A DNA stretch of 11,418 bases from an uncultured Bacilli bacterium (lineage in GTDB: Bacteria; Bacillota_I; Bacilli_A; RF39; UBA660): the NCBI GenBank assembly GCA_947856335.1, contig CANUCD010000026.1, forward strand, positions 1-11,418, read 5' to 3'. Made by a program: the position numbers and the translations under genes. The notes beneath the pieces are model-generated. The model made no database searches. It was not told the origin of the DNA and saw only the letters and a list, made by a program, of their open reading frames with translations. This document shows positions 1 through 7,206 of the stretch, piece by piece (the first letter of the stretch is position 1; the number at the start of each line of letters is the position of its first letter).

Positions 1-430
1 TAACTAACATTTGTATTTTGTTTTTCATACCATGAGAATAATCTTTTAATAATTTGTCTCTATCTTCTTTTTTTATTTTAATAAAATCAAAATATTCATC
101 AATCGTATAAGATGAATTGATTTTTTTACTATTGATTTCTAAAAAGAATTTTAAAAATTCTCTTGCTGTTAAAAATTCGGGAACTAATGGTGTTGAGATG
201 ACATAACCAATATCATCAATAGTAAGTTTTCTCTTTTTATTGTCTACTATATAAAATGTACCACTATCGGGTTTAATATCAGCATTTAGACAATTAAAAA
301 AAGTTGTTTTACCTGCTCCATTTCTACCTAATAATCCATATATTTTATTGTCTTCAAAAGTAAAATCAATATTTTTTAAAACTTCTTTCTTTTCAAAACT
401 TTTACTTAAATTTAATACTTCTAATTTCAT
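1..430 (-). CDS. ABC transporter ATP-binding protein, partial (C-terminus beyond window)
   Basis: This is the first 143 codons of an ABC-type ATPase, read on the minus strand from ATG at 428-430; the gene continues past the left edge. Walker A is present as GRNGAGKTT at about residues 35-43. A signature-like motif, YSHGMKNK, lies near residues 130-137; it has SHG where many ABC proteins have SGG. Walker B and the H-loop fall outside the window. The overall look (short N-terminal strand, GLLGRNGAGKTT, SxGMK) is that of ABC-2 type exporter ATPases, which power efflux of drugs, peptides or lipids together with a separate membrane subunit, probably encoded further left. A GGGAG ribosome binding site (437-441) sits 6 bases before the ATG. 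Substrate cannot be inferred. It does not resemble SufC despite the nearby sufSU genes. Confidence 0.85.
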   Translation of the reverse strand, partial: MKLEVLNLSKSFEKKEVLKNIDFTFEDNKIYGLLGRNGAGKTTFFNCLNADIKPDSGTFYIVDNKKRKLTIDDIGYVISTPLVPEFLTAREFLKFFLEINSKKINSSYTIDEYFDFIKIKKEDRDKLLKDYSHGMKNKIQMLV

Positions 431-446
431 ATAAATCTCCCTATCA

Positions 447-475
447 AGAATATCAAAAAAATGAGTGTTTGACAA
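447..475 (-). promoter_or_regulatory. possible promoter for the ABC ATPase gene
   Basis: On the minus strand, TTGTCA (475-470) is followed after 17 bases by TATTCT (452-447). The spacing is ideal and the -35 is close to consensus. The predicted start point would fall almost on the ribosome binding site, giving a very short leader, so this is a tentative call. Confidence 0.35.
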
Positions 476-982
476 CTAAAAACGAGATAAATTTTGTTCA
501 TCTATTTTATTTAAAATACTTTCAGTTAATAAAAATAAAGTATCACTGGATAAAAAGCTTTTAATAAGTGGGTTTATATATAAAGTTTTTTGATATATCA
601 CAAGAGCTGGTATTTTTTCAATGAAAAAGTTTTTGGGAAGTGGTATACCAAGACTTCTAAGTTCAGTGGTTGTTGTAAATGAGGCGTTAATTACTTGGTT
701 TAGTTTTTCATTGTAGTTTTCTTGCAACAATTTAATATCACTTCTTAATTGGGTTATTTCTTCTTGTAATTGATGGAAATGACTTTTAAAATGAGTTGAT
801 ACTAAATCAATATAATCTGTATAATTCATATAGTCTAAAAATATATCTGGGTTTTGATAATCTATTTGTTTAGTTAAAGACATACTTAAAAAATCATCAA
901 AATATTTGATAGTATTTTCTAAAGTAGCTTTTTTGCTATCTAATTCTTCTTTTATTAAGTTTATTTGTTCTAATGCATTCAT
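476..982 (-). CDS. hypothetical coiled-coil protein, 168 aa
   Basis: I do not recognise this family. The protein is soluble-looking, with no signal peptide or membrane segment. Residues 1-30 and about 60-98 are rich in Leu/Ile with Glu, Lys and Gln at heptad-like spacing, suggesting two coiled-coil stretches. The C-terminal 60 residues are more globular and contain hydrophobic runs (for example IPALVIYQ near 124-131 and LFLLTESIL near 149-157). The ATG at 980-982 has an AGGTGG ribosome binding site 4 bases upstream. It has its own likely promoter (1003-1031) and follows the sufU terminator, so it appears to be a separate transcription unit rather than part of the suf operon. The ABC ATPase gene starts 45 bases downstream and may be co-transcribed, which would hint at a link with that transporter, but this is only positional. 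Confidence 0.7.
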   Translation of the reverse strand: MNALEQINLIKEELDSKKATLENTIKYFDDFLSMSLTKQIDYQNPDIFLDYMNYTDYIDLVSTHFKSHFHQLQEEITQLRSDIKLLQENYNEKLNQVINASFTTTTELRSLGIPLPKNFFIEKIPALVIYQKTLYINPLIKSFLSSDTLFLLTESILNKIDEQNLSRF

Positions 983-1002
983 AACTCCACCTAATAAAAT
1001 TT

Positions 1003-1031
1003 ATTATAAATAAAATAATAGAAAAACACAA
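1003..1031 (-). promoter_or_regulatory. sigma-A-type promoter for the 982-476 gene
   Basis: On the minus strand, TTGTGT (1031-1026) and a perfect TATAAT (1008-1003) are separated by 17 bases. The -35 is weak (3 of 6 matches). It lies between the sufU terminator and the ribosome binding site of the next gene, where a promoter would be expected. Confidence 0.55.
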
Positions 1032-1032
1032 G

Positions 1033-1060
1033 AAAAAACTATTTTATTTTTTTAAAATAG
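1033..1060 (-). terminator. intrinsic terminator at the end of sufU
   Basis: An 8-bp inverted repeat CTATTTTA (1039-1046) / TAAAATAG (1053-1060), with a 6-base loop, is followed on the minus strand by six T (1038-1033). The stem overlaps the sufU stop codon. It has only two G-C pairs, so it may be leaky. A T-run after the hairpin on the other strand makes it formally bidirectional. Confidence 0.5.
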
Positions 1061-1445
1061 CTTTTTTGATTCCAATATATGGTAATGTAGCACATATCTT
1101 ACGAGCCTCAGGAATGTTTTTAAATATTTCGGCTTCTTTTGGTAGAAAACAATCTTCATTTTGAAGCATTTTAGTGAAATTATTTATATATTCTTCGGCT
1201 TCTTTTTTGGTTTTTCCTATTAAATTTTCAATCATTATTGATGTAGATGCAATAGATATAGCACAAGCTTCGCCATCAAAGACGATATCTTCTAAAATAT
1301 CTTTATTCCACTTAATATATAAATTGATATTATCAATACAAGATTCGTTTCTTGAGTTTACTTTCTCATAATTATCATGAGGCATATTCCTGTTTTTGGG
1401 ATTTAAATAATGCTTCATCAATATTTCTCTTTCTTTTTCAGTCAT
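1044..1445 (-). CDS. sufU: SufU-type sulfurtransferase/scaffold-like protein, 133 aa
   Basis: SufU is the zinc-dependent partner that accepts persulfide sulfur from the cysteine desulfurase SufS in Gram-positive iron-sulfur cluster assembly. The three cysteines expected for the family are present: C36 in ESCIDN (with D38 in the C-x-D zinc-ligand arrangement), C61 in GEACAISIAS, and C118 in RKICATLPY. The N-terminal HYLNPKNR matches the usual HYxNPxNxG opening. The common NPxCGD motif around the first cysteine has diverged (SCIDN), but the metal-ligand spacing is kept. Length is slightly short for the family. Its ATG overlaps the sufS stop by one base (TAATG), so translation is probably coupled. 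An intrinsic-terminator-like hairpin overlaps its stop. No sufB, sufC or sufD is seen next to the pair. Confidence 0.88.
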   Translation of the reverse strand: MTEKEREILMKHYLNPKNRNMPHDNYEKVNSRNESCIDNINLYIKWNKDILEDIVFDGEACAISIASTSIMIENLIGKTKKEAEEYINNFTKMLQNEDCFLPKEAEIFKNIPEARKICATLPYIGIKKAILKK

Positions 1446-2641
1446 TAAATCATCTCTTTTACTATTTTATCATAATCGCTTAATAGTTCTACTAAAGCAT
1501 CTATTTCTTCATATGTATTATAAAAATACAAGCTAATACGGACAGAATTTTCGATACCTACACTTGATTTTAATATTTTAGCACAGTGATTACCTGCTCT
1601 AACACATATATTATATTTATTTAAATAATAAGCTACATCTTGACTAAATATACCATTTACATTAAAAGATACTATGCCACTATCACTTTCAATGTTAATT
1701 ATATCAATGTGTTTTATGGGAAGTAACTTTTCAATTAAATAATTTCTTAATTCTAATTCTTTTTTATGTATATTATCCATTCCTATTTGATTTAGATATT
1801 CTATTGTTTTGGCAAAACCAATAACTCCTGCTATATTTCTTGTTCCAGCTTCTAATCTTGTTGGTAAATCTTTTAGATAAATCTCATTGGGGTTATCAAA
1901 AGATTCATTCATTCCTCCCCCTAGGATAGTTGGTTCTAAATGTTCGAGAAATTCTTTTTTACCGTATAAAACTCCTACTCCTGTTGGACCACACATCTTA
2001 TGAGCAGAAAAAGCTAGAAAATCAATATCTAAATTTGTTACATCAATACTCATATGGGGAACCATTTGAGCTCCATCTAAGACGACAAATATATTGTGTT
2101 CATGAGCATATTTAGTAATTTCTTTAATTGGTCTTATATCACCAATTACATTTGTAATACCTGCTATACTAATTACTTTTGTCTTATTAGTTATAGCATT
2201 TTTTACATTATCTAAAGTTACATAGTAATGATTATCTAGGGGAATATAACCAATTTTAATATCTTTTTTGTTAGATAGGCGAAACCATGGTAAAATATTT
2301 GATGCGTGTTCACTTGTTGTAAGTAAAACTTCATCTCCAGGCTCTAATAAATTTTTAAAAAAACCATCTACTATCATATTTAAAGATTCAGTCGTTCCAC
2401 TAGTAAAAATTACTTCTTCAATATTTTTAGCATGAATAAAATTAGCTACTAATTCTCTTGCTTCTTCATATTCTTTATCTACTTTATAAGATAAATCATA
2501 ATCCCCTCTATGAGCATTCGCTGGATAATTTGTATAATAATCTGTCATTTTATCAATGACTATTTTTGGTTTTAAGCTAGTAGCACTATTATCAAAATAA
2601 ATGATATCTTGTTTTAATAAAGGAAAATCTTCACGGTTCAT
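1445..2641 (-). CDS. sufS: cysteine desulfurase SufS, 398 aa
   Basis: This PLP-dependent enzyme removes sulfur from cysteine, giving alanine and an enzyme-bound persulfide that is passed to SufU for Fe-S cluster building in the cytosol. The fold-type I aminotransferase landmarks are all visible: H112 in TTSEHASN, D189 and Q192 in VVLDGAQ, the PLP-binding K215 in FSAHKMCGPTG, and the persulfide cysteine C353 in RAGNHCAK, the short-loop group II (SufS/CsdA) form. The LEAGTRN segment near 263-269 is also typical. The length is normal, about 400 residues. The ATG at 2639-2641 has a GGTGG ribosome binding site 7 bases upstream. sufU follows with a one-base overlap, so the two form a functional pair. 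No clear promoter is visible in the 47 bases before it, so it may be read from upstream. Confidence 0.95.
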   Translation of the reverse strand: MNREDFPLLKQDIIYFDNSATSLKPKIVIDKMTDYYTNYPANAHRGDYDLSYKVDKEYEEARELVANFIHAKNIEEVIFTSGTTESLNMIVDGFFKNLLEPGDEVLLTTSEHASNILPWFRLSNKKDIKIGYIPLDNHYYVTLDNVKNAITNKTKVISIAGITNVIGDIRPIKEITKYAHEHNIFVVLDGAQMVPHMSIDVTNLDIDFLAFSAHKMCGPTGVGVLYGKKEFLEHLEPTILGGGMNESFDNPNEIYLKDLPTRLEAGTRNIAGVIGFAKTIEYLNQIGMDNIHKKELELRNYLIEKLLPIKHIDIINIESDSGIVSFNVNGIFSQDVAYYLNKYNICVRAGNHCAKILKSSVGIENSVRISLYFYNTYEEIDALVELLSDYDKIVKEMI

Positions 2642-2688
2642 ATTATCACCACCAATTACTTTATCTTATTCTGTATTTATAAATTAAC

Positions 2689-3522
2689 TTATAATAATCG
2701 CCTGTTTTTAGGCATTATAGTTCTACTTCTTTGTAATAATTCTTGTAATTCTAGAGAAACTTGTAAATCAAAGACATTTTCTAAATTACGAATAGTTATT
2801 TCTTCTTCCGAGTCTATTCCCCCCTTAATACTAAGTAAAATATCTTCTTTTTTAGTACTCAAAAGATATTTAGTAACAAATCCGTTTACTAAAGATAGTT
2901 CATCTAATAATACTTCTTCGCCATTTTTTATTTCATAAATAGATAAAACTGTTTCTAATTTCTTTTCATATTCACTTTGGGTATGAAAAAATCTTTCTAA
3001 ATATAAGTTTTTCATCTCGATAATTGATGTATTTTCTCTTATAATAGAAAAATAATAAGCATTTAGGTAATAATCAATATCATAAGGAACAAAAAAGTGG
3101 AACTTTTTATCTTTAATGTAAATATCAATTGTTAAGTTATGAGAGTTAATCTTTTCTATAACTGCTTTTTTATCTATTTGTTTTCTATATTTTACTAAGC
3201 GAGCATATAAAAAATTTATATCCCAATCTAATTTAAAGTGATACTTTTCATCATCGATTTCAATAACAAAATCATCAGAAAACAAAGTTAAAAATATTGG
3301 TTTATTTTTATATAAAGCTATAAAAGATAAGATTCGTTCATCACTTTTTAAAGTAGTTGGAACACTTTTTAAAACAAAATTTTTTTCGTGAGTAAAACTT
3401 TGTAAAATATGCCCTATTGCTTTAAAAGTATGTTTATTTTCTATAATAGCTTTTTCTAATGAATTATCATATATAAATGGTAAAAATTCGCTATTTTTAA
3501 ACGTATAATCTCTTTTCATCAT
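2689..3522 (-). CDS. hypothetical protein, 277 aa
   Basis: I do not recognise this protein. It is soluble-looking, without a signal peptide or transmembrane segment, and rich in Lys, Glu, Ile and aromatic residues. A beta-rich middle alternates charged and hydrophobic residues (about 60-175), followed by a more helical acidic stretch and a basic C-terminus ending in KNRRLL. Two ATG codons sit in tandem (3522-3520 and 3519-3517); the AGGTG at 3524-3528 is better spaced for the second, so the true protein may be one residue shorter. The gene lies 19 bases after the stop of the 3961-3542 gene, with an intrinsic terminator between them, so it probably depends on readthrough or on a promoter inside the upstream gene. 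sufS follows after 47 bases, but a role in Fe-S metabolism is only a positional guess. Confidence 0.7.
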   Translation of the reverse strand: MMKRDYTFKNSEFLPFIYDNSLEKAIIENKHTFKAIGHILQSFTHEKNFVLKSVPTTLKSDERILSFIALYKNKPIFLTLFSDDFVIEIDDEKYHFKLDWDINFLYARLVKYRKQIDKKAVIEKINSHNLTIDIYIKDKKFHFFVPYDIDYYLNAYYFSIIRENTSIIEMKNLYLERFFHTQSEYEKKLETVLSIYEIKNGEEVLLDELSLVNGFVTKYLLSTKKEDILLSIKGGIDSEEEITIRNLENVFDLQVSLELQELLQRSRTIMPKNRRLL

Positions 3523-3530
3523 TCACCTAT

Positions 3531-3563
3531 AAAAAAATATGTTACTTCTCTTGTAACATATTT
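3531..3563 (-). terminator. intrinsic terminator after the 3961-3542 gene
   Basis: An 11-bp perfect inverted repeat AAATATGTTAC (3535-3545) / GTAACATATTT (3553-3563) with a 7-base loop runs directly into seven T on the minus strand (3537-3531). The stem covers the stop codon of the upstream gene, and the ribosome binding site of the next gene begins just after the T-run. It could work as a partial terminator that lowers expression of the downstream gene. Confidence 0.75.
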
Positions 3564-3961
3564 AATAAATCAATTTTAAATTTGTCTTTAGAAGCATTTG
3601 CTTTTGAAATCATTATTCCTTTGTATGTTGCAAGCTCACTCATATGACCCTCTAACAATATATTTGTTGGGGTAATGGTATCAAGCATAATTGTTTCTTC
3701 ATCTAAATAAACAGTATAATATAGTTTTACTTCACCATGAACGGCTGCAAACATTTTATCACTTGGAAGTTTTAATTCATATTTTACTGTATTATCCTTT
3801 TTATTAGTACTAATACATTCACCAACAAATTCTCCGTTTCTAAGAAGTGGATAATACTCAAAGTTCAATTTTTTAAAAGCTAGCATATTATATTTTTTTA
3901 AAGCTCTTTCTAGTTTTTTGAACTCATTTTCGTTAATATAATCTAATACATATCCTTTCAT
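3542..3961 (-). CDS. hypothetical protein, 139 aa
   Basis: I do not recognise this family. The protein is small and probably cytosolic, with no signal peptide or membrane helix. It begins with a charged helix-like segment (ENEFKKLERALKKY near 11-24) and continues as an alternating, likely beta-rich domain (about 28-110), with a helical tail ending in LLNMLQEK. The ATG at 3959-3961 has a GGGGG ribosome binding site 7 bases upstream, and a perfect consensus promoter lies about 30 bases upstream, so it starts its own transcript. A strong terminator overlaps its stop codon. The strong promoter and immediate terminator suggest a well-expressed, mainly monocistronic small gene. No function can be assigned. 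Confidence 0.72.
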   Translation of the reverse strand: MKGYVLDYINENEFKKLERALKKYNMLAFKKLNFEYYPLLRNGEFVGECISTNKKDNTVKYELKLPSDKMFAAVHGEVKLYYTVYLDEETIMLDTITPTNILLEGHMSELATYKGIMISKANASKDKFKIDLLNMLQEK

Positions 3962-3991
3962 AATTTAACCCCCTATTTCAATTACGTATAA

Positions 3992-4020
3992 ATTATAGCA
4001 TATTTTATTTTTTTTGTCAA
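3992..4020 (-). promoter_or_regulatory. consensus sigma-A promoter for the 3961-3542 gene
   Basis: On the minus strand, TTGACA (4020-4015) and TATAAT (3997-3992) match consensus in all 12 positions and are 17 bases apart. The predicted start point near 3985 gives a leader of about 24 bases that holds the GGGGG ribosome binding site. It is one of the strongest promoters in the window. Confidence 0.85.
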
Positions 4021-4044
4021 ATCAGCGTAAAAATTAACAAAAAC

Positions 4045-4311
4045 TTATTGATTTTTTTCTATTTTTAATTTTACAATCGTTAATCCAGGATTCCATATAT
4101 CAAGCCGAAAAGAATCAACATTAGGATTTTTCTTTAAAAGTTCATGGATACGATTGCGTAAAATATTACTACTTCTACCATGAATGATGCCAATATAGAC
4201 ATGACCTAGTTTTACATTATCTTGAATAAAGTCATTTAGAAAATAAACAACTGTAGCTGTTGTTTCGCCATGAACATTTAATATGGGTGATGATGAACTA
4301 AACATTTCCAT
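4045..4311 (-). CDS. stand-alone Smr-domain protein, about 88 aa
   Basis: Nearly the whole protein is a Smr (small MutS-related) domain, the nuclease or nucleic-acid-binding fold found at the C-terminus of MutS2 and in free-standing proteins. Family hallmarks visible are LNVHG (the LDLHG-like motif at the start), GIIHGRSSNILR (the IHGKGxGxLR loop), and KKNPNVDSFRLDIWNPGLTIVKL (the usual HPxVxxF followed by the G-x-T-x-V-x-L strand). The GKGTG loop is altered to GRSSN. I chose the ATG at 4309-4311, which overlaps the 3' end of the sugar-kinase gene by 14 bases; the ATG at 4303-4305 is also possible. No clear ribosome binding site precedes either, so translation is probably coupled to termination of the upstream gene. 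Its substrate (stalled mRNA, as for MutS2/SmrB, or DNA) cannot be told from sequence. Confidence 0.8.
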   Translation of the reverse strand: MEMFSSSSPILNVHGETTATVVYFLNDFIQDNVKLGHVYIGIIHGRSSNILRNRIHELLKKNPNVDSFRLDIWNPGLTIVKLKIEKNQ

Positions 4312-5386
4312 TTTGGTTAGGTTCGATGGTAGGAATAGATGCCCCTCCAACCATAAAGGCTGGTTGTTCTTCTAGCGTATTACTTGGTATTACAAATTTA
4401 CTAGCATCTGGTATATCGGGAAGTTCATCTACATCAGTTTTGATAACAGGTTTTACTTCTTCTTTTGGTTCTTCAACAATATGGAATTTTTGATTATAAT
4501 AATTTATAACTTCCCTTAGGGATGGTGTTGATGTTCTACCACCCATTTTACCAACAGAAAGACCTGCAGCAATATTTGAGTAAGTTATTGTTTTTTCCAT
4601 ATCAAAATTATTGGCTAAACAATAAACAAAAGCTCCATGGAAAATATCTCCTGAACAACTTGGGTCTACTACTTTAGTCTTTATTCCTGGCATAATTTTA
4701 ATTTCGCCATTAAAACTATACATAGCTCCCATTTCTTCTAAAGTTACAATAATATTATTATTTGGATAACGGTCTTTTAGTTTTTTATATACTTGAACTA
4801 GACTTGAAGAGTTGTTAAAATCAATTTTTACGCCACTTACAGCTTCAGCAAAACCTTTAGAACATACAATGTATTTCATGTATTTACATAATTCAAGTAA
4901 GTTACTATCTACTCTCCCTGCATCAATGATACTAATAGCTTTAGGAAATTTATTTAAAGCATTTATTGTTGCTGAATATTCTTTTCCGTCTGTAAATATA
5001 ACATCAGCATTAAAATTATATTCATATTTCTTTAATTGAGGTTGGGTTGCACCAACAACATCAAAACGAGTTCTTGTTCCCATTTTTTTGTTTACTAAAA
5101 TAACGGAAAGAGGTGTACCAATTTCATATGAATTTTCCATAAGATCGGTTTTTACGGTTGCTTGTTCTAGTTCTTTTCGAATTTTTGTGCCATAATCATC
5201 GGAACCTACTACGCCAGCAAAATAAGAAGTCTCTCCCCAACGGGCAAGAAGATAGGCAACATTGGCAGCTGTACCTCCCCCTGCTTCTATTTTTTCGCTT
5301 AATAAATACTTTGTTCCCTCAACTGGGTATTCATCTACTGGACAAGTAATATCATAGCTTGTTCTACCTATGCTTAGTATCGTCAT
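4298..5386 (-). CDS. PfkB-family carbohydrate kinase with C-terminal tail, 362 aa
   Basis: A ribokinase-like (PfkB) sugar kinase that uses ATP to phosphorylate a sugar or nucleoside hydroxyl in the cytosol. The first family signature, GGGTAANVAYLLARWG, is at 36-51, and the second is at 241-250 as DPSCSGDIFH, with catalytic base D247. The usual GAGD anion-hole sequence reads CSGD here, so the first glycine is a cysteine. The catalytic domain ends near residue 300; the last 60 residues form an acidic, proline-rich, probably disordered tail not usual for the family. The ATG at 5384-5386 has an AGGTGG ribosome binding site 5 bases upstream. A TATAAT-like -10 (5409-5404) lies upstream but has a poor -35 and would leave almost no leader. 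The 3' end overlaps the Smr gene. The sugar substrate cannot be named. Confidence 0.85.
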   Translation of the reverse strand: MTILSIGRTSYDITCPVDEYPVEGTKYLLSEKIEAGGGTAANVAYLLARWGETSYFAGVVGSDDYGTKIRKELEQATVKTDLMENSYEIGTPLSVILVNKKMGTRTRFDVVGATQPQLKKYEYNFNADVIFTDGKEYSATINALNKFPKAISIIDAGRVDSNLLELCKYMKYIVCSKGFAEAVSGVKIDFNNSSSLVQVYKKLKDRYPNNNIIVTLEEMGAMYSFNGEIKIMPGIKTKVVDPSCSGDIFHGAFVYCLANNFDMEKTITYSNIAAGLSVGKMGGRTSTPSLREVINYYNQKFHIVEEPKEEVKPVIKTDVDELPDIPDASKFVIPSNTLEEQPAFMVGGASIPTIEPNQNGNV

Positions 5387-5454
5387 TTAATCCACCTCTT
5401 ACTATTATAATCATATCATATTTTCAATAAAAAATAAAGATTTTAAAATTAAAC

Positions 5455-7206
5455 TTATTCTAATATTGCTTTAATTCTTCTAACCCCTGCACTACTAGCT
5501 TCTTCTTTTGTGATTTTAAAATGTCCAAGCTCTTTTGTGTGTTTAACGTGTGGTCCACCACATATTTCTTTTGAGATACTTCCTATAGTATAAACTGTTA
5601 CAACATCAGCATATTTTTCAATAAACATAGCTTCAGCACCACTTTTAATGGCATCATTTTTACTCATAGTAGTACATACTACAGGTAAATCTTCTTTAAT
5701 CCATGCATTTACTAAATTTTCTACTTCTTTTTTTTCTTCATCACTTAATTTATGATTGCATGAAAAGTCAAAACGCATTCGCTCTTCGTTAATGTTACTT
5801 CCTTTTTGATGAACATGAGGACCAATTATTTTTTTTAAGGCTGCATTTAGTAGATGAGTTGCTGTATGATATTTAGTTTCAATTTCACTATGACCCATAA
5901 GTCCACCCTTAAATTTTCCTTTAGAAGCTGTTCTTGATAATTCTTGATGAGCTAAAAATTTTTCATGAAATCCTTTAGTATCAACCTTTAGATTCGCTTC
6001 CTTAGCCATTTCCTCAGTAAGTTCAATTGGAAAACCATATGTATCATATAATCTAAAAGCATTATCTTTATCAATTATATCTCCTATTAAATGCTTCTTT
6101 AATTTATCAAATTCTCTTAAACCTTTTTCAAGAGTACGATTAAATTTAAGTCCTTCTTCTTTTAGACAATTTAAAACGATTTCTTTATTATCTTTAATTT
6201 CTGAGTAATAATTTTCGTATTTTTTAATAACTTCAAGAGCAATTGGCTCCATCCAATTTGTATTCGTATCAATATCAAGCTTTTTAGCATAGCGAATAGC
6301 TCTTCTAATAAGTCTTCTTAAGATATAACCTTGATCAGTATTACTTGGTTTAATACCTGCTCTATCGGCACTAATAAAGACGCTTGTTCTTATATGATCA
6401 GCAATAATACGCATAGCAACTTCATTTCCATAATATGATTTATTACTTATTTTTTCAATAGCAGCAATAATTTCTTTCCAAATAGAAGTCTCATAATTAT
6501 CATAAACGTTTTCAAGTACTGCGACTACTCTTTCTAATCCCATACCTGTATCGACATTTTTTTGCGAAAGTTCACTAATAGTCCCATCTTCATTTTTACG
6601 ATATTCCATAAAAACATTATTCCATATTTCTACCCATCTATCATCTTTAGGGTTAAATACTTCGGGAATTTCTTCATCACTTCTAAAATAGAATATTTCT
6701 GTATCTCCTCCACATGGTCCTATGTCTCCTGCTATCCAAAAGTTATCTTCTACGCCTAGATAGGCAATTCTTTCTTTAGGTATACCAAGACTCATCCAAA
6801 TTTCTGCTGATACATCATCTTTTGGTATTTCTTTATTACCAGCAAAAACAGTAACCGCTAATCTTTCTTTGGGTATTTTAAGTACTTTGGTTAAAAACTC
6901 AAAGCTATAACTAATACTTTCTTTTTTAAAATAATCGCCTAGACTCCAATTTCCAAGCATTTCAAAGAAAGTATGATGGGTCTTATCGCCTATACTATCT
7001 AAATCAGTTAGACGAACACATTTTTGAGCATCACATAATCTTTTTCCTTTAGGGTGTGGTTCTCCTAATAAATAAGGAATTAGTGGTTGCATTCCAGCTG
7101 TATTAAATAAAACTGTTGGATCATTTTCGGGAATTAGAGGAGCACTTGGTATTAAAACGTGCCCATGGGATACAAAATAATTTATAAACTCATCTTTTAA
7201 ATTCAT
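5455..7206 (-). CDS. alaS: compact alanyl-tRNA synthetase, 583 aa, with editing domain but no C-Ala
   Basis: Alanine-tRNA ligase charges tRNA-Ala. The class II catalytic core is intact: FNTAGMQPLIPYL near 34-46, motif 2 region with FFEMLGNWSLGDYF at 80-93, GPCGGDTEIF near 163-172 and motif 3 GMGLERVV at 221-228. The tRNA-recognition region ends at DTYGFPIELT (388-397). The editing-domain zinc ligands are present as HTATH (H447, H451) and CGGPH (C549, H553), followed by SSAGVRRIKA at the C-terminus. Usual bacterial AlaRS is about 870 residues; here only about 50 residues separate GFPIELT from HTATH, against roughly 180 in E. coli, and the C-Ala domain is absent. Both ends look natural and the frame is open throughout, so this is a compact form, not a broken gene. 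The start overlaps the upstream kinase stop (ATGA), and GGAG lies 10 bases before it. Confidence 0.93.
   Translation of the reverse strand: MNLKDEFINYFVSHGHVLIPSAPLIPENDPTVLFNTAGMQPLIPYLLGEPHPKGKRLCDAQKCVRLTDLDSIGDKTHHTFFEMLGNWSLGDYFKKESISYSFEFLTKVLKIPKERLAVTVFAGNKEIPKDDVSAEIWMSLGIPKERIAYLGVEDNFWIAGDIGPCGGDTEIFYFRSDEEIPEVFNPKDDRWVEIWNNVFMEYRKNEDGTISELSQKNVDTGMGLERVVAVLENVYDNYETSIWKEIIAAIEKISNKSYYGNEVAMRIIADHIRTSVFISADRAGIKPSNTDQGYILRRLIRRAIRYAKKLDIDTNTNWMEPIALEVIKKYENYYSEIKDNKEIVLNCLKEEGLKFNRTLEKGLREFDKLKKHLIGDIIDKDNAFRLYDTYGFPIELTEEMAKEANLKVDTKGFHEKFLAHQELSRTASKGKFKGGLMGHSEIETKYHTATHLLNAALKKIIGPHVHQKGSNINEERMRFDFSCNHKLSDEEKKEVENLVNAWIKEDLPVVCTTMSKNDAIKSGAEAMFIEKYADVVTVYTIGSISKEICGGPHVKHTKELGHFKITKEEASSAGVRRIKAILE

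Noticed and set aside
1..430. ABC ATPase as SufC because of nearby sufSU
   Set aside because: Its Walker A context and SxGMK signature are of the exporter type, not SufC, and it lies in a different transcription unit.
4312..4350. TTG start that would lengthen the Smr protein to 101 aa
   Set aside because: The extra 13 residues are outside the Smr domain and an ATG is available at 4311. The upstream start cannot be excluded, as neither has a clear ribosome binding site.
4812..5039. Plus-strand open frames inside minus-strand genes (also 1174-1371, 1930-2115, 5158-5349, 6562-6759, 7420-7665)
   Set aside because: They are antisense to well-supported genes, give low-complexity hydrophobic translations and have no recognisable domains, so they are shadows.
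5404..5454. Promoter for the PfkB gene and a terminator for alaS in the 68-base gap
   Set aside because: A TATAAT (5409-5404) is present but with no good -35 at 16-18 bases and almost no leader; the A+T palindrome nearby makes no convincing terminator stem.
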